A stretch of DNA of 27,151 bases from Chara braunii (taxonomy: Eukaryota > Streptophyta > Charophyceae > Charales > Characeae): NCBI GenBank assembly GCA_003427395.1, contig BFEA01000177.1:919958-947108 (forward strand). The letters run 5' to 3'. Shown one piece after another: positions 19,098 to 27,151 of this stretch; within the stretch, counting starts at the first letter, position 1, and every line of letters begins with the position of its first letter. The notes beneath the pieces are model-generated. The model searched no databases, was not told the origin of the DNA, and saw only the letters and a program-made list of their open reading frames with translations. The position numbers and the translations under genes are program-made.

Positions 19098-19788
19098 ATG
19101 CGTTGCCATTGCCAACGACCCCCGGCTGCACTCAGAGCCCGTAGTTGGACCTCTTGGTGCGTTACGTCAATACGTGCATCATTTGGCCAGTGCGTTATGT
19201 CAACACGTGCATCATTTGCCCCGTGAATGGTTCCTCCTATTGGGGTAGTTGCCTTTGGCGAAGAAGCGAAATGTAAGAAATTGACGGTGGGAAAAAAAGA
19301 AAAAGGTAGTGCTGGTGGAAGTGCTGTTGGGCATGTGGCACTGATGACAACCATGTTCTTAGTGAGGGGAAGAAGGCAGTGTGCTGGAAATAAATTGGTT
19401 CGAGGCTGCATGTGCTCATATTGCTTTCTTGATCAGGTCTCGGGTGCTCGGGTGCTTTATTGGTCTCTATTCAATGTCAGGTTCTTTCTTCAAGTCACTG
19501 CCTCTCTCTCTTGTTGCTCTTCTCCCTGACTTCATTTTTACCGGATCTTAGCACTGTTAGTTACACTGGAAAACATAACGAAGGACCGCGACCTGTGCCG
19601 CTTTTGACGGCAAGCTTTGAGAACAGTAAGGACATGGAGCGTTGCCTACTGTGTTATAAATGATCTCCGGCCGCTTGGATGGGAGGCGTTGTCGTTGCCA
19701 ACCACCTTCTGTCGGACTTGGAAGTGGCTGTTGGAACTCTTGGTGTGTGCATCGTGGTGGTCAGTGAATGATTTCTTCTATTAGGATC
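19098..19788. repeat. Diverged local duplication (19098-19246 / 19680-19788)
   Basis: Both copies contain GG(A/G)GGCGTTG-type sequence, GTTGCCAAC(G/C)ACC, GTTGGA(C/A)CTCTTGGTG, and GTGAATG followed by TTCCTCCTATT/TTCTTCTATT in the same order. The first copy is longer because of an internal 33-bp tandem repeat. The roughly 430 bases between the copies show no gene. Confidence 0.6.
19158..19223. repeat. 33-bp tandem repeat with ACGT motifs
   Basis: Two 33-base units, 19158-19190 and 19191-19223. Unit 1 carries TTACGTCA and TACGTGCATCATTTG; unit 2 carries TTATGTCA and CACGTGCATCATTTG. ACGTCA and CACGTG are cores of bZIP/bHLH binding sites, but no adjacent gene supports a regulatory role. Confidence 0.75.
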
Positions 19789-19796
19789 ATGGTTTC

Positions 19797-19948
19797 CCCG
19801 GACCCGGACATCCGGACACTGAACACCAGGCCCGGACCGGTGGCTGGATTAATCCAGACATCTGGTAATCCAGACACCGATCCGGACAACCGGACATATG
19901 GACCCGGATGGGCCGGTTGTGGATGAGCAAGTCTGGATGTCCGGATTT
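19797..19948. repeat. CCGGACA/CCAGACA-rich palindromic cluster
   Basis: Many short copies of CCGGAC and CCAGAC in both orientations, including TCCGGACATCCGGA and the 14-bp perfect palindrome CTGGATTAATCCAG. The right edge reads GTCTGGATGTCCGGATT. A similar hairpin, CATCCAGAC-CGGACC-GTCTGGATG, lies near 20934-20957. This suggests a fold-back element family; its ends could not be fixed. Confidence 0.55.
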
Positions 19949-20088
19949 AAAAAAATAAAAAAGAATAAAAAGAAAGAAGACATGCCGCTGCAGTTGTGTT
20001 ATCCGACTTATCTTGAACACACACACACCCACGCGTGCACACACACACACACACTGGATGGAATGGGGGCTGTCATGGTGCAATTTTT

Positions 20089-20091
20089 CAC

Positions 20092-20176
<85 letters not shown>
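20089..20176. repeat. (CA)n microsatellite
   Basis: Long CA array, about 40 units, preceded by shorter CA patches from 20018. It produces Thr-His and Val-Cys artefact frames. Confidence 0.97.
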
Positions 20177-20178
<2 letters not shown>

Positions 20179-20430
20179 AAGTCCTTGGTTTTACGGAAGT
20201 TGCTTCTTGCCCTCCACCCTTCTATGGATTAAATAAATATATGCGTGTATGTATATGTGCAAGTGTGCCGCTTCGGCGGCAGACGGGTGTTTGGGCACTT
20301 GGCGCTGAACCACACAAACGTGGCCAACGTTGCATTTTCTATTATATTAGCTATGTATATGTTTTGTTGTGGATGGATGTTTTGTCTGATTTGTGCAGGA
20401 AATGAGAGAGAGAATTTGTGGTGCTTTAAC

Positions 20431-20431
<1 letters not shown>

Positions 20432-20504
<73 letters not shown>
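20432..20504. repeat. (CA)n microsatellite
   Basis: About 36 uninterrupted CA units. Confidence 0.97.
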
Positions 20505-20508
<4 letters not shown>

Positions 20509-20568
20509 CAAATGCATCCTGGGCAGACTGTCGCGGTTCAACCTCCTGTGAGTCGGTGAAAGTCCGAN

Positions 20569-20612
<44 letters not shown>
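20569..20612. repeat. (AC)n microsatellite after an N
   Basis: About 21 AC units directly after a single N at 20568. The N may mark a collapsed repeat. Confidence 0.95.
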
Positions 20613-21697
20613 ACACACACATGCGCAGGACTGCACAAATTGTCAAATAGATTTCAAAATTCGAATAGACAATATGAAATCTTCAACCCGCCGGCGCGCA
20701 GCGAATGCCTCCAACAACCAGTTCTCCTTGGCCCGCTGAAGTTCACCCAAGCTTGCAAGTACAGGCCCTTCAGGGCCTGTCCGGTTGGCCCAACGTTCTA
20801 CCAAAAACTGCGCCAACAATTTTCGGGAGTCCACCAGGCACTGGAAAACCGCCTGACGACCACAATTTTGTTTTTCAAATTTTCTCGAAAGAGGGCCCCG
20901 CCGGACTCCCTAAACCGAACGCCTGACACCGACATCCAGACCGGACCGTCTGGATGTGGATTCAGAAGTCCGGTTAACAACCATGTAGAAGATTGCATGA
21001 GCCTGACGTCCGAAGTTCCTGTACGCAAGGTTCGTCCACTTACCCTTCCACCAGGCTGGATGGGTCGGCCCAGCCTTGGTGCTTGTCACTGCTGTCTGGT
21101 CCAAGTTACCCTCAATACTGGTAGGGTGACGGTACTGAGTGCTGGTGACACTGAGGTAAGATAGTAGGGACAGGGGGTGCGATTGGAGTGTTAATGTGGG
21201 GATGGGTAGGGTAGGTGGCCTATACTGCCATGACAACCATTGGCTGTCGCTGCCAGCAATCACCACGGGTCTGGTCCTTGGCCTAGAATCCTTGCCTTAG
21301 GGCATCCATGGTGACATTAGGGGCACTTTTGTGGATGTAGCCGACCGTGAGTATTGCCATGTGAGCCCAGAAAAGTGGTAGTGTGAGCATGCCTGCTTAG
21401 AAGAGAAGAAGGGAAGCATGAAGAGTTTCCTTGATTTTGGGCTCCCAAATACTCAGAGCAGGCATACTGCTCCATTATCTCTCTACCATGATGATACAAC
21501 CCTACTCTCGGGATTTTTCTGACACGAACAGGCTATGTTTTTGTTTGTATTCACAAACAAACAAATGAAAGATGAGGTCGTGGGCACGGGAGAGTTCTGG
21601 GAACAAGATTCTCCGCGAGTTTCAGCACTGCACATTAGGTTCTCCACTTCGCACAGCATGGAAGGCAAGAAGCTTTTTGGTTGAAATTGAATTGCAG
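20613..21697. other. No gene recognised
   Basis: Mixed sequence. The palindrome AGGCCCTTCAGGGCCT near 20761 and the CCAGACCGGACC hairpin near 20934 are the only structures seen. GCTTGCAAGTAC near 20752 resembles the end of the 23165-23383 MITE, but no partner end was found. Confidence 0.45.
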
Positions 21698-21870
21698 GAA
21701 AGTCTCGTGGTTCGAAGGTAGTGATGGTTTCCAGACCCTGCTGAACGAGTTCAGCCAGAAGGAAGCGTTGCAGGTGGAATCTTGTGACCGCTATGGAACC
21801 CCAATTCACCACTGCGCGAACAGGAACAGACAGAAGTGTTGCCCAGGAATTAGACGGCAGACTGTTGCAG
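21698..21870 (+). CDS. Possible internal coding exon, unknown protein
   Basis: A 173-base segment lies between a 3' splice-like ATTGCAG and a strong 5' splice-like CAG/GTAAGAAT, and it is open through both in one frame. That frame gives about 57 residues starting KVSWFEGSDGFQTLLNEF and ending NRQKCCPGIRRQTVA. The composition is balanced and non-repetitive, unlike most chance frames in this window. No family was recognised, no neighbouring exon in matching phase was found, and the pyrimidine tract before the acceptor is weak. Treat it as a hint only. Confidence 0.2.
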
Positions 21871-22137
21871 GTAAGAATCACATTGCATCTTCAGAGAGCA
21901 AGAATTCTTGTATGGCCTGCATCAAAACAGCTACCTCGAGCCGAGTGCTGAGTTGTGTGGGGCTACTATATTTAGCGTGTTAGTGACGAAAAGCGGAAGA
22001 TGTGCTGTGCAAATAGGATGGTGTTTTCCGTCAGAATGCACAAAGGGCATACTCAAGTAGGATTAACTTGTTTCTGGACGTAACTGTGGTTGGATACGCC
22101 CAAGTAGGGTCGTACTTGCAGTCAGATGCGTTTAAAA

Positions 22138-22258
22138 TTGTGCAACGGTCTTCACCCGAATAGAACCCCCGGTTTTTATCGCCGTATCTGGACTGCAAGT
22201 TGCACTAAATACGGCTGTAATGACCGGGCATTCTATTTGGGTGAAGATGGTTGTGCGA
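22138..22258 (+). ncRNA. Pre-miRNA-like hairpin
   Basis: Positions 22148-22191 face 22205-22248 without gaps. Of 44 positions, 34 are Watson-Crick pairs, five are G-U on the plus strand and five are mismatches. The terminal loop is 13 bases. The stem weakens but continues to 22138/22258. Size, arm length and mismatch number fit a plant-type microRNA precursor. The alternative is a fold-back MITE, but no target duplication was seen. The cysteine-rich frame read through it is probably chance. Confidence 0.45.
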
Positions 22259-22265
22259 GTAAGTT

Positions 22266-22655
22266 GGGAAGGAGTTACAGGTTATTTGGAAATTGCATGT
22301 GCTGCATGATGTCCGCAGATGGTTTGCCGGGGAAGGAGTCTATGACGTCATACGTGGTAAAGTAGTTCTAACTTCTAAGTACAGCTTTACTGCTAGTTAA
22401 TTTAGTTCTGCAAAGGGCCCTACCGGACTTACAGTCGCCCCTTGTGAGGATGAGTGGCCTGTATTGGAAGGATTTGCAAGTCTGCAATTCTTCTGGAAGA
22501 GTATGGGAATCCAAAGGACGTGAACGGGCTGACAAGCAATCGATTGTTCCCCGCGTGAGAGATGAGGAACATAAAAAAAAAACAAAGAAAAAAGATGAGG
22601 AAAAGACGAGATTCTTCTTCACAAAATTTGTTTCTGCTCCTGCTTCACGGTTTAA
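22266..22655. other. No gene recognised
   Basis: Mixed sequence with an A-rich patch (22571-22600). No domain, RNA gene or repeat end was recognised. Confidence 0.45.
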
Positions 22656-23157
22656 CAGGACAGGTAATAACCTTTTTTTTCTTTTTTTTTCTTAGCACAC
22701 CCTGCCAACAAGGCAGGGCAGTCCCTTTGGGTTTTCCTCTGCTGGGCGCCTTTACCTGCCCTTGAAAGGGCTGGAGATGAGCAAGGCCAACTGCAAAAAG
22801 ATGAAGAGAATAATGGGCGCCCGTTGAACAAGGCGCGTGTGTCATTTTCCTGGAGACCTGCTGTCTCCAGAAACAAGGCCTGGGCCTCTTTCAACGGGCG
22901 AGCTCTTACGTTTTTCCATCTGCCAGAGCACCTATTGTTTTTGCTTTCTTTTTTTTTTCCAGCCCTTTTTTCCTGTCTTTGTCATTGTGCCTGTAGTTCT
23001 GTCTGCGCCCGTGTTTCGCACATGCGCGGATGAACGAGGAAGAAAAGATCATTCCATTTGCCCCTTATGCTTGGGCCCACAGGCTTTGTACCACGTTGCA
23101 CTACCAGGCCTTCCCCAACGCGTATTTGTTTTTCAAGCAGGGAAAGGTACTGCTGGT
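22656..23157. mobile_element. Possible larger TTAA element, right end clear
   Basis: The right end GGGAAAGGTACTGCTGGT (about 23140-23157), followed by TTAA, differs at only one position from the matching end of the 16170-16360 MITE. A TTTAACAGGACAGGTAATAACC sequence at 22651 could be a degraded left end, but this is uncertain. The interior has a CCCTGCC/GGCAGGG palindrome (about 22700) and a larger hairpin at 22818-22900. There is no coding sequence. Confidence 0.35.
22818..22900. other. Two-part hairpin
   Basis: The basal stem CGCCCGTTGAA (22818-22828) pairs with TTCAACGGGCG (22890-22900), 11 bp perfect. The apical stem CTGGAGAC (22850-22857) pairs with GTCTCCAG (22863-22870) around a 5-base loop. 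The arms between are partly complementary. It could be the core of the surrounding MITE or a structured RNA. Confidence 0.6.
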
Positions 23158-23164
23158 TTAAAAC

Positions 23165-23383
23165 CATACTTGCAAGCGGACGGACCGGATGAGCGTCCGG
23201 TCTGGTCCGCTTTGCAGCGTGCGGCACCCTCCCCCCGGACCGGACTGGACGGGGCCGTTTTTTTTTTTTTTTGGGGGGGGGGCGTAACTGGTCGTCGGGC
23301 GCACATTCGTGCGCCGCGCGGGTCTGGTCCGACGGTCCGGCGCACGTGCGGAACCCCCCGGACGGCGTCCGCTTGCAAGTATG
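23165..23383. mobile_element. 219-bp hAT-like MITE nested beside a TTAA-MITE end
   Basis: The terminal inverted repeat CATACTTGCAAGCGGACG (23165-23182) is matched perfectly by 23366-23383. Both sides carry the 7-bp direct repeat TTAAAAC (23158-23164 and 23384-23390). hAT elements make 8-bp duplications; seven perfect bases with short TIRs point that way without proving it. The element sits exactly at the TTAA next to the preceding MITE end, so it inserted later. The interior is very GC-rich (CCGGAC, GGTCCGG) and holds a T15G9 run. It has no coding capacity. Confidence 0.78.
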
Positions 23384-23408
23384 TTAAAACTCATGGGAAC
23401 AGGTGCTA

Positions 23409-23465
23409 AACATTCGTGTGCCGGTCCGGCGGTCCGCCGCACGTGCGGAACCGCCCTACGTCCGT
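23409..23465. repeat. Second partial copy of the MITE interior
   Basis: ACATTCGTGTGCCGGTCC ... GCACGTGCGGAACCGCC repeats the order of ACATTCGTGCGCCGCGC ... GCACGTGCGGAACCCCC inside the neighbouring element (about 23302-23357), with a 12-base difference in the middle. The fragment lacks the TIR. Confidence 0.6.
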
Positions 23466-23555
23466 GAATTTTCTTTTTCTGTTGTTGAAGGAAATGAGAC
23501 CGAAATTTACCCAAGAGGGCACTGTCCAAACTTTGTCCAACCCCCTTTTTGCTGC

Positions 23556-23830
23556 TCACGTCCCGTCGGCCCATCCTGGCCACGACCCCATGTTAGCTTG
23601 CGTGGTGCTGCACATAGCTGGGCAGATTACTCTAGAACGTCTATGAGAGCACTGATCTGCCCCCATGTAGTATTTCATCAGCCCAACAAAGGCATCGCTG
23701 GTTTTGACCAACAGCTGGCAGAGGGCCAAAGGCCAGCATGCATTCACGTGCTTCCCCAAGTGCAAGGCCGAAGGTCTACAGTGTATGCTTCCCCGAAAAT
23801 GACCGCTCATCGAGCCACCTCCTTGTGGGG
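23556..23830 (-). pseudogene. Decayed gypsy reverse transcriptase fragment
   Basis: The minus-strand frame reads SGHFRGSIHCRPSALHLGK, then NACWPLA, then DAFVGLMKYY. It resembles the YLGHEISAEG ... DWPRP ... RSFLGITDYYR thumb/connection region of gypsy reverse transcriptase, in the same order and with similar spacing. The region after it (VICPAMCSTTQANMGSW) matches the APLTDLTRLDTPWEW area only loosely. If correct, it is an old pol remnant unrelated to the 3-12 kb copy. No catalytic motif is present. Confidence is limited because the match is by eye. Confidence 0.4.
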
Positions 23831-24178
23831 CTTGGGGAGCAGAGAGGCAGGGATCGATACATTCTGTGCATAGAGTGCACCAACATCTCTACATTACACC
23901 TTCAGACATGAGGGTCACGCTCTGGGATTAGTTTCCTCGTAAACTCTTTCGTCGACAACATGCCTACAGGATTAGAACACTGGAAGGATCATAAGTATTG
24001 TGATCGGTTATCTTGCAGTGTACCGTGCCCGTCGACAGCCAGGAACACGAATGGGAGTGAACTCGAGCATCGTAATTAGGGGCTTGTTTGCAATAGTGAG
24101 GATAGAAATCGAGTTTCTTCAACTTTTGGGTGTTGGTTAATTTCAACAAAAGTGTAAAACATGAACAAATGTCACACA

Positions 24179-24218
24179 CAAAAAAAAAAGAAAAAAAAAA
24201 AAAAGAAAAAAAAAAAAG
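24179..24218. repeat. A-rich run
   Basis: About 40 bases of A interrupted by three G and preceded by ACACACA. It could be a retroposon tail; no matching body was recognised upstream. Confidence 0.8.
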
Positions 24219-24324
24219 CCACATGTAAGGCCAGAGTCGCCAGACTATTCACTGTTACGCTGGGCAAACTTAACCTAAGAGTCTGATAAACATGAAGGCA
24301 ATACCTAAGAGTGTGAACTAGGCT

Positions 24325-24395
24325 TCCTCCTATTTTAGCAGGTTTTGAACCTGTGACTTCTGGCTTAGACAGTTAAGTCACTGTTGAAGAGTGGA
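24325..24395 (-). other. tRNA-like SINE fragment
   Basis: The minus strand carries GTCACAGGTTCAAAACCTG, a good T-arm with B box (4-bp stem, 7-base loop), at about 24356-24338. Upstream is a weaker A-box-like TGACTTAACTGTC. The space between them is too short for an intact anticodon arm. It resembles the fragment at 2615-2685 around the B box (GGTCACTCGTTCGA against AGTCACAGGTTCAA). Confidence 0.4.
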
Positions 24396-24419
24396 ACTGA
24401 CATAGCAGTAATATAAAGT

Positions 24420-26460
24420 CATGGTAAACAGGAAAATCTATGGGGTCTTGGTGTATGAGATGGACAAGTTGTGACGGAGCCAGAGGGAAGGGAGTACAGG
24501 AGATGACAGGACTGGGCTAGGATGCTTAGATGAACAAAAAAAAAAAGGAGGACGTGGAGGACTCACCTGGTTTCTACAAGTTTTTGTAGTGAGTGGACCC
24601 TCCTTTGGAAGAAGCAAGAAGGAAAGCTTAGGACAACAGGGCACCAGACAAGGGAAGTTTTGTGAACATCTTCCAGGTAAGGAAAGTTTTGTGTCCAGCG
24701 GGGAGGATAGAATGGGACAAAAAGAAATCACCCTCTTTTCTGACTTCTTCCTGAGTAGGAAAGTTTATGTGCAGAAAGGTAGGACGGCGAAAACTTCTTG
24801 CGGTGAACCTTGCACAACCCTGAAAAAAAAAAAAGGAAGGTAGGCGGCAGGGTTTGTAGGAGGGTGATGGGTAGAGTGACCATTCGAGAGTGCAAGGTGT
24901 AAACCAAAGGGGAAAGTTGCGGCACACATTCTTCGAGGAATTCCAGAGGATGGTGCACGCTTTCAAGTGCACCGCGGGCACTTTTTCTGGCTGCAACTGG
25001 ACCAGCAAAGAGTTGTGCCCTCCTCGAGAGTTGGATGAACCTGGCCCGGTTTTGCTTGTGTTGTGAGCAAATAGCCAGCATATAACCAATGGCTGACAAA
25101 CAAGACAATACCCTTTGGTGAAAGGGGGGCGAGAAAGTACTGGTATGCGTGAGTACGAAGTGGAGGCCACCTGAGGTGTCCTCCCCAGGCACATGGTAGG
25201 CCTCCTGACACAGATCATCGGCCCGCAAGGGTGCACTGGTACTGTAGACGTAATCCTGGACCTCAGGACGGTGTGGACGTGGGTATGATGCAGGGCAACC
25301 TCCTCTGGAAATAATAAGGGCTCGGAAATCAATTCCACTGGGTATAGTGGTCTACTTACTGTTGATCCGTTTCTGCGTGCCAACGGATGTAGGCAAACGG
25401 TGTCCCTCCTAGCATCTGACTGCTATCTGATATCTTGTCAGGAGGGTGAACGGAGGTGATGAAATCATATCGGCCAAGGGTGGCACAGACGACCACTTGA
25501 CTTGCATTTGTATGTATGTGCACAATTTCTTTGAAATACGTTTGTAGGTGCAGGTCTGCACGGGTGCACGTGCGGGTATGTTTCTAGACGTGGGAGCATG
25601 CCGTCATCTCCTGAGTGTTGGAATGCTTCTTAAACTGGGAGAAATGTGCTGGTCGATTTTTGGTAATGAGCGGTCCGTTTCCAGACGACTTCAGGTCGAC
25701 TGTGGCTCACAAGCCGCAGTGCATTCCACGATTTGGCTGCTTTGGCTTTTGATACCTCCTCTTTTTTTTTGTTGAATGACACGCATGAGTTGAGAAATAG
25801 CTGTTCATACCTTCCAAGTTCCTGCCACTAAAGAACCAAATAACAACATTGAAATCCATTTCCATGGATTTTGTTGGTCTCCTGTTCGTGGTTATGTAGT
25901 GTGAGGGGATGTGCATGTCCTTGAGTGCATTTCCCACTGTGTTGTGGGGCCATTTTGGAGTTCATTCAGTCTGCTCAAAATTGGGACAACTGTCGCAACG
26001 ATCGGTATGGAACTGTTAATCATATGTCTGGCAATGCGGAATGTGCAGACCATTGCTATTCTGACAGCATTTGAGCTTTCAGGGGCAAGTCCACTGTGTG
26101 GCTGCAGTGCAGCGAATACTTCGCTTCTTGTCGAGGCTTCCGTCTTTTGCGCTTCAGAATCTTGTATTGCGCCTTTGCACCACTGGAGTGGAGTTGTTTA
26201 TGCCCTCTTGTCCCCAGTGACCTGAAGTGAAGGGAAAGGAGTGTGTGAATTTATGAACATAGGACAAAGTTAGCATGGAGAAGGTGGTGTGATGGATAGG
26301 GAGGTGGTGCACTAAGGGATGAGATTTTGACCGTTTTTATCTGCTACCTATTCCTTTATGTCAAAGGAGGCAAAACAATGGATCCGCGTTCCAGTGGGAG
26401 GCTTGGTGCTATGAGAGTGGGATGTCGCTTGAAATGAACTGATATCCCCAAGCAAAATAA
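24420..26460. other. Gene-free stretch; one long minus-strand frame
   Basis: About 2 kb without a recognised gene. A 251-codon minus frame (25383-24628) is the longest outside the retrotransposon, but a second minus frame is open for 166 codons over the same bases. This shows that purine bias of the plus strand, not selection, removes the stops. It contains a Phe run from a poly-A tract and has no known domain. Splice-like CCAG/GTAAGG occurs on the opposite strand at 24675. A real exon cannot be excluded. Confidence 0.4.
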
Positions 26461-26466
26461 ACCCTT

Positions 26467-27065
26467 TGTGGCATTCTTTGTTCCACACGGGCCCTTTGCA
26501 GGGCCCGGTCCGTAGGAGTAGGGGTTAGCGGGGTTAGTAGGTCGGATTAAGCCAGATTAGCACTAGGCCCTGGCGCGTCGTTTCGTTAGTGCGAGGCCCC
26601 CGGTTAGAGGCCCAGCTAGGCCAGTGGCAGGGGCCACAGGCCCGGGCGCCAGTTTATGCGCCAAACTCTGTTTCATTTCGGGCGCCAGGCCACATTATTG
26701 ATTGGGCGCCAAGTTAGGTGCCAAAGTTCCCATTCAGGTCACTACCTGAGGTCGGACCAGCGTTATTTATAAGTGGTCGGCCTCAGCTTCGGGAGGCAAT
26801 TCGCACAGGCATTCATGGAGGCAGTCTTCAGTAGTGGTGTAGTCGACGATAGGTAGGAGCTGTAGTCTTCCAGCGCTGGGCACTGCGTTAGGATTTCAGC
26901 CACGAGTTAGAGCTGCAGTCTCCTGCACCGGAGGTTAGGGAGAGGCTCGGCTATGGCGGAAGCCAGGGGACCTACCTGATGACTTACCTGTGACGCCATC
27001 GCTCCAGCTTCGTCTTCAGTGCGTCCATACCTGCATTAAGGCGACACCTTTCGCAGGTCAGTACC
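26467..27065 (+). mobile_element. LTR-like block with TATA box and primer-site start
   Basis: GC-rich promoter-like DNA. The motif GGGCGCCA occurs at 26644, 26680 and 26704; two of the copies lie in similar 23-base repeats ending TGCGCCAAA and GGTGCCAAA. About 100 bases on comes TATTTATAAG (26764-26773). About 300 bases further, AGGTCAGTACC is followed by TGGTAT (27066-27071), the first six bases of the Met-tRNA primer site used by the other element, before the sequence turns into (CA)n. This layout (enhancer repeats, TATA, short transcribed region, primer site) fits a 5' LTR whose internal part is lost or lies beyond a repeat. The left edge is a guess, and a host promoter is the alternative. 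Confidence 0.35.
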
Positions 27066-27071
27066 TGGTAT

Positions 27072-27098
27072 ACACACACACACACACACACACACACA

Positions 27099-27151
<53 letters not shown>
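27072..27151. repeat. (CA)n(GA)n microsatellite at window end
   Basis: About 14 CA units, GGGA, then at least 24 GA units running off the end of the window. Confidence 0.97.

Noticed and set aside
20013-20646. Thr-His, Val-Cys repeat proteins
   Set aside because: Translations of CA microsatellites.
22126-22365. Cysteine-rich 79-codon protein
   Set aside because: The reading runs through both arms of the hairpin at 22138-22258, whose pairing explains the conserved pattern better; no homologue recognised.
24628-25383. 251-codon minus-strand open frame
   Set aside because: Two overlapping frames on the same strand are also open because of base skew; no domain, and the poly-Phe comes from a poly-A tract.
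26813-26825. TCATGGAGGCAGT shared between the 26.8-kb block and the LTR edge at 3913
   Set aside because: Thirteen identical bases without further similarity on either side; most likely coincidence.
1-27151. CRISPR array, prokaryotic operon or defence system
   Set aside because: The direct repeats here are microsatellites, LTRs or local duplications; no regular spacers, cas genes or ribosome-binding-site-led gene clusters are present.

Overview
This is a stretch of large-genome eukaryotic DNA with no confirmed host protein-coding gene. It is made of mobile elements, their remains and microsatellites. The look of the Ty3/gypsy pol protein, the initiator-Met-tRNA type primer site, the dense (CA)n/(GA)n/(C)n arrays and the assembly gaps suggest a streptophyte green alga of the Chara type. 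That is inference from memory of protein style; a database search would be needed to confirm it.

Layout. 1-3026: gene-free DNA with a G-rich block, a GC palindrome, a 138-bp tandem duplication whose second copy carries a 150-bp TTAA-flanked MITE, and a tRNA-like SINE fragment. 3027-11792: one nearly full-length Ty3/gypsy chromovirus-type retrotransposon on the minus strand, read right to left: 5' LTR (with a 145-base N gap), PBS, long leader, gag, protease, reverse transcriptase, RNase H, integrase, chromodomain, purine-rich tract, 3' LTR. The LTRs differ by about 2-3 % by hand count. Three frameshifts and three nonsense codons disrupt gag, RNase H and the integrase tail, so this copy cannot make a complete set of proteins. 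11793-16100: gene-free, AT- and pyrimidine-rich DNA with local duplications, a 38-bp inverted repeat and long (TTTG)n, C43 and (CT)n arrays. 16170-16713: a second TTAA MITE and a 68-nt segment closely matching the catalytic core of U6 snRNA. 17500-21000: a tRNA-like fragment, C-rich and CA arrays, a locally duplicated block and CCGGAC-rich palindromes. 21000-24400: a possible coding exon, an excellent pre-miRNA-like hairpin, nested MITE ends including a 219-bp element with an 18-bp perfect TIR and 7-bp target duplication, and a decayed gypsy RT piece. 24400-27151: mostly featureless, ending in an LTR-like block (three GGGCGCCA motifs, TATA box, start of a primer site) that runs into a (CA)n(GA)n array.

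No operon, defence system or multi-gene pathway is visible. The most useful observations are the empty/filled site that fixes the TTAA MITE ends, the U6-like segment, the 44-position hairpin at 22.1 kb, and the nested hAT-like MITE. Everything outside the retrotransposon rests on sequence pattern alone.
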